From positions 1 to 11,083 of the forward strand of contig JASLDA010000340.1 in the NCBI GenBank assembly GCA_030151745.1: DNA of 11,083 bases, written 5' to 3'. This DNA is from Chitinophagaceae bacterium. Its GTDB lineage: Bacteria; Bacteroidota; Bacteroidia; Chitinophagales; Chitinophagaceae. Below, piece by piece: positions 6,462-11,083 of this stretch (within the stretch, counting starts at the first letter, position 1; every line of letters starts with the position of its first letter). The position numbers and the translations under genes are program-made. Below the pieces are notes generated by a model that saw only the letters and a program-made list of their open reading frames with translations, was not told the DNA's origin and ran no database searches.

Positions 6462-9400
6462 TCAAACAATGGTTTTATTCAGGTAGACGCGGTTCTCGTC
6501 GTTGCCGTCTGCGCAGTCGTGCAGGGAAGCGGGGGGATAGACGCTCTTCAGGTTGTTGAATACCTGCAGCAGCTCGCGCAGCCTGAGATGGCGCTGGTAC
6601 AGGTCCGGGGAGGGAGCGGACAGCTCCTTCAGGTATGCGCACCAGCGGGTCTCGAATTCGACCAGCTGCTCCGGCGATACCCAGCAGATCTTGAGCCCGA
6701 GATGCGCGGGGATCTCCTTGCGGATCGTACGCTCCGCGAAATCACGGAAGGGCATCTCCTCGTTTGCGAAGCCCTTGTCGCCGCTCATGACGATGGTCAT
6801 GCGGAAGCTGTAGGGATCCTCCTTCATGCAGAGCGAGCCGCAGTCGGGGCCGATGCAGATCTGCAGCAGCGGGTCGCCGAGAGGGATGCCGGGCGCCCCC
6901 GGGCGGTTTACAGGGCGCAGTAGCAAATGCTCCACGACGAATATCTTTTCGCGCAGCAGCAGGCTTTTGGCGAACCCGATCAGGTAATCCCGGGCTGCCT
7001 CGGCGTCCGTCTTCTTGCTGAAATGCTGCTTCCGGGTCGCGATGACCTCCCCGGTCGGGTCGGTGAGATTCAGCACCCATTTCCGGCTTTTCCGGATTTC
7101 GTAACGCTCAGGTACGGCGATGTAGCGCAGCACTTCCGCGATCTCCTCCTTGGCCTTCCCCGTGGCGACGTCAAAATCGGGATCGTAATAGCGGGTACTG
7201 CTGCTCAGCAGGATCTTTCCCTTGTCGTCGCGGAGCCGCCAGCGCCGCTCGTAGCTGATGCCGTCGGTATCATGCTCCTCGTACAGTTCCCAGAAATCGC
7301 CGAGGCCCTTCATCCCCAGCAGCCGCGCGATGCGGAGCTCGAGGCCGCTGCGGTTGTCCGGCCGGCATGCGCCCCCGGGCCGGCGGTAGTTGAACGAAAT
7401 CCCGCGTTCCCGGCTCATCACCGGCAGATCGCGCAGGAAGGCGACCTTGTCTTCTATCAGGACCTCATCCGCCCGCGCCTTGTTGCCGGTGTACGCGTAC
7501 AGCATCAGGGTATAATCGGTGAATTGCTCGGCGAAGCGCGCCAGCATCATATCCAGGAAGCGGTTGCGCCGGTCCAGGAACGCAGGGCGGGATTCTGCCA
7601 GCTCCCCGAGCTGCGTTTCATCGAGCTGAGGAGCGGTATAGATCGCGTCCAGGCCGCGGATATCGGTTTCGCGCAGCAGCTTCATGAAATAGCTCCGCCG
7701 TACGGAATCGTCTATCGCGAACAGCTCCCCGATATTGCGCAGCTGTGCCAGGTATGCGACCAGGATCTGATCAAAGAACAGCAGGAAGGCCTTCAGCTGC
7801 CGGGCCTCCGCGCGCCGGGTGCCGGAGGCTTCTGCCGGGAGCCCGTACGGCCCGACGCCGTACGTCAGCGGAAGCTCGTATTGTATGCTCTGGTAGGCGT
7901 CCAGCGCCTGGAAGGTTCCCGGAGTCACAGGCAGATCGTTGCTTCCCAGCGGGAATCGTGGCTGGGCGTGCTGTCCCTGAATGACGCGCAGGGTATCGGT
8001 CAGCTCCAGCTGATCGGGCAGGAAGCTGAGCCCGTTCTTGTAAACCAGGAATTTGCTGGCTTCCATGTAAAGGCGGGGCTGATGCCCGGCCGGGACATCA
8101 TATGTCCAGCTTTCGGGAGGCAGGCGTCGCCCTTCCGCGTCGAACGGCGAGAACACGAAGTTGCGCACGCTGATGACGCCGGGGATATCCATCAGGAGAT
8201 TCAGGACGTCGGAGCTGCGCAGACTGTCTTTCAGCCCCGTTGCGGCAAGCTGCTCATCGTCGATAAAGCCGTTCCGCAGCGCGGGGCCGTTGAAGATGTC
8301 CTCGGTCGGCTTGCCGGTTTCCAGCAGCTGGGCCAGCGACCAGAAGCGGATCCCGGGGCTCATATAGCTGCTGATGAGGAAATAGGCTTCGGCCAGAACG
8401 GCTTCGATATCCGCGCCCGGCTCCAGCTCGATATCCGCGCAGACGGCCACATCCTGCACCTTTACGCTGGTGATGCCGCAGTAATCTTCGCAAAGATTGC
8501 GGTTGGCGTGCAGCGCCTGCCGGGTCAATGCCATGACGCGGTCCGCTTCGTGGATGCGGGCCAGGTAGCGCGCCAGGATGCCGGCGCTGCTCCCGTCCTC
8601 GAGCGCGAGGGCCAGATCCGGCAGCTGCAGGGCTTTTCGATCTGCGTCGCTGTGAAACCAGACCAGCAGCGGGACATCCGGGAGCAGGAGCTGCTGAACG
8701 AAAGCCGGCTGTTTCGGATCGGGGTAATAGGATACCTCCAGGGTCGCAAAAAGGACCCGGCGCAGGGCCGCGCCCAGATCCTGCTGCAGGATGTTCTGAT
8801 CGTCCCCCTTATTGCCGGAGATGAATTTGACCTTTACCGACCGGAGCTTGCTGCCGGGCTTGCGGAAGGCCTCGTATTTAGAGGGATTGGCTTCGAGCTG
8901 GTGCCAGGGCGGGAGCCGCAGTTCCAGCGTCGCATGGGCATAAGGCTGGGTAAGGCCGGTGCCAGCGGGGAATGCGAAGTTGCAGCGGAGCCGCCCCGAG
9001 TTCAGATCGCCGGAGCTGTCCGTGTCTTCGAACTCGACCAGCACATCGTACATCCCGCCGATCACGACCCGGTGTTCCGTCGCTTCGTACTGGAGCGCGC
9101 TGGTCTTGCAGTTTGCGTAGAGATACAGGTCCCCGCAGGCGCATTGCCTGGGCTGCAGCCATCCGTTGCGGATGCCGTCTATGTCGATGAGCAGCTTGCG
9201 GTAATCCTGAATCGTCAGCGGTGCGGCCGTCAGGATGTTGCGGGCCGTATAGAAGCCCTGACGCTCCGGGTGCGGCGCCTGGCTGGGCGCCACGGCGAGG
9301 AGGTCTGCGATCGGCATATTCGCCCGGTAGCCCAGGTCGGTGATCGCATAGCAGAGCGCTTCCATGATCGTGATGCCGGGATCGTGGATGTTATAGTCGG

Positions 9401-9515
9401 TCCATAGCGCGCTGCCCATGGCCTCGATGTAAGCCATTGCAAGGCGGCGCAGCAGGCCATAATCCATGCCCGGCGGCAGGATCGGATTCTTTGCTATGCT
9501 TGTTGTTTCGGCCAT
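6462..9515 (-). CDS. Large CIS baseplate-wedge protein (Afp12/Pvc12-like), 1017 aa, intact
   Basis: This is predicted to be a structural baseplate component that joins the J-like wedge protein in the ring around the spike. Residues 38-57 read WTDYNIHDPGITIMEALCYA, followed by ITDLGYR. This DPG(I/V)T(I/L)(L/M)E type of block is characteristic of gp6/gp7-like baseplate assembly proteins of phage tails and CIS. Near the C-terminus are FVVEHLLLRPVNR (about 862), DPYSFRMTIVMSGDKGF (about 898-914) and RTIRKEIPAHLGLKICWV (about 928-946), blocks I recognise from CIS baseplate-type proteins, ending in an FE..W segment. The middle is large and not assigned to subdomains. The gene begins 20 bases after the J-like gene stop and ends 35 bases before the PKD gene, consistent with cotranscription. 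No frame defects are present over 3 kb. The exact equivalence to Afp12 rather than Afp11 is inferred from motif and gene order, not alignment. Confidence 0.82.
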   Translation of the reverse strand: MAETTSIAKNPILPPGMDYGLLRRLAMAYIEAMGSALWTDYNIHDPGITIMEALCYAITDLGYRANMPIADLLAVAPSQAPHPERQGFYTARNILTAAPLTIQDYRKLLIDIDGIRNGWLQPRQCACGDLYLYANCKTSALQYEATEHRVVIGGMYDVLVEFEDTDSSGDLNSGRLRCNFAFPAGTGLTQPYAHATLELRLPPWHQLEANPSKYEAFRKPGSKLRSVKVKFISGNKGDDQNILQQDLGAALRRVLFATLEVSYYPDPKQPAFVQQLLLPDVPLLVWFHSDADRKALQLPDLALALEDGSSAGILARYLARIHEADRVMALTRQALHANRNLCEDYCGITSVKVQDVAVCADIELEPGADIEAVLAEAYFLISSYMSPGIRFWSLAQLLETGKPTEDIFNGPALRNGFIDDEQLAATGLKDSLRSSDVLNLLMDIPGVISVRNFVFSPFDAEGRRLPPESWTYDVPAGHQPRLYMEASKFLVYKNGLSFLPDQLELTDTLRVIQGQHAQPRFPLGSNDLPVTPGTFQALDAYQSIQYELPLTYGVGPYGLPAEASGTRRAEARQLKAFLLFFDQILVAYLAQLRNIGELFAIDDSVRRSYFMKLLRETDIRGLDAIYTAPQLDETQLGELAESRPAFLDRRNRFLDMMLARFAEQFTDYTLMLYAYTGNKARADEVLIEDKVAFLRDLPVMSRERGISFNYRRPGGACRPDNRSGLELRIARLLGMKGLGDFWELYEEHDTDGISYERRWRLRDDKGKILLSSSTRYYDPDFDVATGKAKEEIAEVLRYIAVPERYEIRKSRKWVLNLTDPTGEVIATRKQHFSKKTDAEAARDYLIGFAKSLLLREKIFVVEHLLLRPVNRPGAPGIPLGDPLLQICIGPDCGSLCMKEDPYSFRMTIVMSGDKGFANEEMPFRDFAERTIRKEIPAHLGLKICWVSPEQLVEFETRWCAYLKELSAPSPDLYQRHLRLRELLQVFNNLKSVYPPASLHDCADGNDENRVYLNKTIV

Positions 9516-9535
9516 ATTGGGATCGTTGCAGCGCC

Positions 9536-10825
9536 TCAGCCCTGCTTGCTGGTTTGGTAGGGATCTGTGCAGACGGCAGCCTTGGACGGCGGAGCCTGCA
9601 GCGGTATTTCAGTGATGATATGCTTGGATGCCGGGACGCTGACCAGGATGGACAGCGCCGTGGAGGGCAGGATCTCGTCGGTGTCGATGACCGCGTTAGG
9701 CGCGGCCTCCGTGCGGTGATACATCCTTACGTCGGTGATATAGTCCACATAGCTGCGCTCTTCGATGAAATTGATGAGAGCCGATTTTGACACGCGGCCG
9801 CCGAAGGCGGGGGCACCGCTGCTGCCGGCTGCCCAGGGAGTCAGCCAGGCCGTTATCTCTTCGCCGAGCCGTTTGCGGTAGAAAACGAAATCGTCGATGC
9901 CCGGCATCAGGCGGAGCCTGAAATCCAGCGCGATCTCTTCGAATATGGGATGCACGACGTGCAGGCTGACATGCGCGGAGAATCGGCTCTGCAGGAAACG
10001 GCGGATATCGTCCAGTACCCGCTCGGAGGTGTACGGCCTCAAGGGATTGGTCGACTGGATCTCATCCAGTCTCGGAACGGTAATGACGGTTACATGCCCG
10101 GGGGCCATCTCGTTGATCTGGAGGCTGCCGTCCGCCTGCCGGTCGAAGGACGTATGGCTGAGGCATTTTACCCGGTGCAGGCCCGGGAAAGCTTCCAGGA
10201 CCAGGTGCTCGTAGTCCCAGATCGTGATCGCCCGGTCCTTGTGGCGCAGCCGCTCGCTCACCCGTGTGCGGAAGTCCGGCTGTGTTTCGGCAGGGCGGCC
10301 GCCGAAGCCCGGGTAGGGCTGGCTGAACTGCCTGAAGCCCGCCGCTGGCTGCCGCAGTTTGGATATGGTGCCGGGCGGCAGGGCGGCATTCATGGCGTCG
10401 GTGGCGTTCCCCGTATCGGTGAATGTGACGGAGGCGGCATTCGGATGGATGCCGAGCAGCTTGCAAACGGCTCCCGTGGCCTTGGTTACGGAGGCCCGGA
10501 TCCAGAGCAGGCCATCGGGCAGTACGGTATGGGTCGTATCCGCATCGTCGGGAATGCTGAAGGAGATCAGTCCCCGGCGTATCCACTGCCCCGTTCCGTC
10601 GCTGAGGGATTGCGGCAGGAAGGCCTTCCAGGCGTTCCCGGCCAGGTAGTGCCAGCTCAGGTGCAGGTCCGGCTTGACGAGGAGCGGATCCGCGCTTCCT
10701 TCCTGGACGGCGAACAGCAGGTTCAGGCCCTGGCGGGCAGACAGGCTGCTTAAGCCGATATACAGCTCGGCGCTGTCGTTCCGGGCGTCCGTACCGGTCC
10801 CGTGCACGAATTGCGGCACCAGCAT
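9536..10825 (-). CDS. Baseplate J-like protein, C-terminal part downstream of the TGA
   Basis: The first ATG after the in-frame TGA is at 10825-10823 (MLVPQFVHG); coding similarity extends upstream of it to 10996 (YHIYPFGTSLL), so this start is internal. Recognisable blocks are ELYIGLSSLSARQGLNLLF, the loop-rich DFRTRVSERLRHKDRAITIWD with YEHLVLEAFPGLHRVKCL (a classic baseplate J segment), GHVTVITVP, RPYTSERVLDDIRRFL, and near the C-terminus FGGRVSKSALINFIEERSYV with DYITDVRMYH (about 9810-9717). In phage tails and CIS, J/gp47-like proteins form the wedge that connects the spike hub to the sheath and triggers contraction. The C-terminus is complete, ending TSKQG and TGA at 9538-9536. Everything visible after the interruption looks conserved, which argues that the stop is recent or erroneous. 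Confidence 0.85.
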   Translation of the reverse strand: MLVPQFVHGTGTDARNDSAELYIGLSSLSARQGLNLLFAVQEGSADPLLVKPDLHLSWHYLAGNAWKAFLPQSLSDGTGQWIRRGLISFSIPDDADTTHTVLPDGLLWIRASVTKATGAVCKLLGIHPNAASVTFTDTGNATDAMNAALPPGTISKLRQPAAGFRQFSQPYPGFGGRPAETQPDFRTRVSERLRHKDRAITIWDYEHLVLEAFPGLHRVKCLSHTSFDRQADGSLQINEMAPGHVTVITVPRLDEIQSTNPLRPYTSERVLDDIRRFLQSRFSAHVSLHVVHPIFEEIALDFRLRLMPGIDDFVFYRKRLGEEITAWLTPWAAGSSGAPAFGGRVSKSALINFIEERSYVDYITDVRMYHRTEAAPNAVIDTDEILPSTALSILVSVPASKHIITEIPLQAPPSKAAVCTDPYQTSKQG

Positions 10826-10996
10826 CGGAGATGCCGATGCCGACAGCAGGCTGGTGCCGAAGGGATAGATATGATAGACGGCGATGTCCTGGGAGCCGTT
10901 TTCCGAGTGGGGATCGAAGCTGGCGCTAGCCTGGTAATGGAGGGAGACGCTTTCCAGCTTGGGGACATAGGGCGGCTTCCCAGGGTTGGTGCCCTT

Positions 10997-10999
10997 TCA
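10997..10999 (-). other. In-frame TGA interrupting the baseplate J-like gene
   Basis: The + strand reads TCA. The frame on both sides is the same and both sides fit the family. The residue lies in a loop between TEYLICLSRT and KGTNPGKPPY. GGA (Gly) to TGA would be a + strand C to A change at 10999, but CGA to TGA and others are equally possible from the sequence alone. Programmed recoding (selenocysteine) is unlikely: no hairpin of the needed kind is evident just downstream and these proteins are structural. Confidence 0.8.
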
Positions 11000-11083
11000 G
11001 GTCCGACTCAGGCATATAAGGTATTCCGTGAACGCCTTCTGGTAATCCTGGTATCCGAAGCCGGCTTCCAGTACGATCCGGAA

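Larger units (their letters stand above)
9536..11083 (-). pseudogene. Baseplate J/gp47-like CIS protein gene, 5'-truncated by the window and interrupted by an in-frame TGA
   Basis: The frame is coding right up to the window edge. The first 28 visible codons read FRIVLEAGFGYQDYQKAFTEYL and further, then TGA at 10999-10997, then KGTNPGKPPYVPKLESVSLHY. Both sides fit the usual order in CIS baseplate J-like proteins: an Asp/Phe-Gly-His/Tyr-type segment, a short loop, then NxPYTPxxxSLSLxY. The interruption is thus a nonsense codon inside one gene rather than a gene boundary. The full gene would extend well beyond the window, since the N-terminal and central J regions are missing here. Confidence 0.8.

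Noticed and set aside
1618..11083. Alternative genetic code reading TAG or TGA as sense
   Set aside because: The interrupting codons are of two kinds, each seen once, and TGA also serves as the natural stop of the J-like and wedge genes; a reassigned codon would recur throughout the frames.
9536..11083. Type VI secretion system locus
   Set aside because: The visible set (CIS tape measure, Afp11/12-type wedge proteins, PKD protein) fits an extracellular contractile injection system, and no T6SS membrane-complex genes such as TssJLM types are present.

Overview
The window is a block of leftward (minus-strand) genes from a contractile injection system (CIS) of the extracellular, phage-tail-like type (eCIS). 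It most likely comes from a GC-rich member of the Bacteroidota. Three things suggest this: the gene families (a Bacteroidota-style CIS tape-measure protein, a large PKD-repeat baseplate protein, and two large baseplate-wedge proteins), gene starts without recognisable Shine-Dalgarno sequences, and strong preference for G/C-ending codons. The host assignment is inference.

Layout in the direction of transcription (right to left): (1) 11083-9536, the C-terminal part of a baseplate J/gp47-like protein, whose 5' end lies beyond the right edge; (2) 9515-6462, an intact 1017-residue baseplate-wedge-like protein (Afp12/Pvc12-like position and type); (3) 6426-1618, a very large protein with a conserved CIS-associated N-terminal region, a Cys-rich motif, three tandem Ig-like+PKD modules and a helical C-terminal region; (4) 1564-92, a compact 490-residue CIS tape-measure protein; (5) 90-13, a 25-codon ORF starting one base after the tape-measure stop codon. 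The gaps between genes are 20, 35, 53 and 1 bases. I see no terminator or internal promoter, so the block reads as one operon. Sheath, inner tube, spike, AAA ATPase and toxin cargo genes are not here and would be expected outside the window.

The main surprise is that two structural genes are each broken by a single in-frame stop codon, with conserved coding sequence continuing in the same frame on both sides. One is a TAG in the second PKD repeat of the large protein (2770-2772). The other is a TGA in the baseplate J-like gene (10997-10999). The damaged PKD repeat also lacks its consensus Trp and Gly, and both of those differences plus the TAG can be explained by C-to-A changes on the + strand within 29 bases. 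The TGA can be explained the same way. The window is therefore either an inactivated or decaying CIS, or a consensus sequence carrying clustered C>A errors. Read-level data would decide. The remaining genes look intact and conserved.

If functional, the two wedge proteins would form the baseplate ring around the spike, the PKD protein would be an attached baseplate or fibre-like component facing outward, and the tape-measure protein would set tube length during assembly in the cytoplasm. All long + strand ORFs here run in exact codon register against these genes and are treated as shadows.
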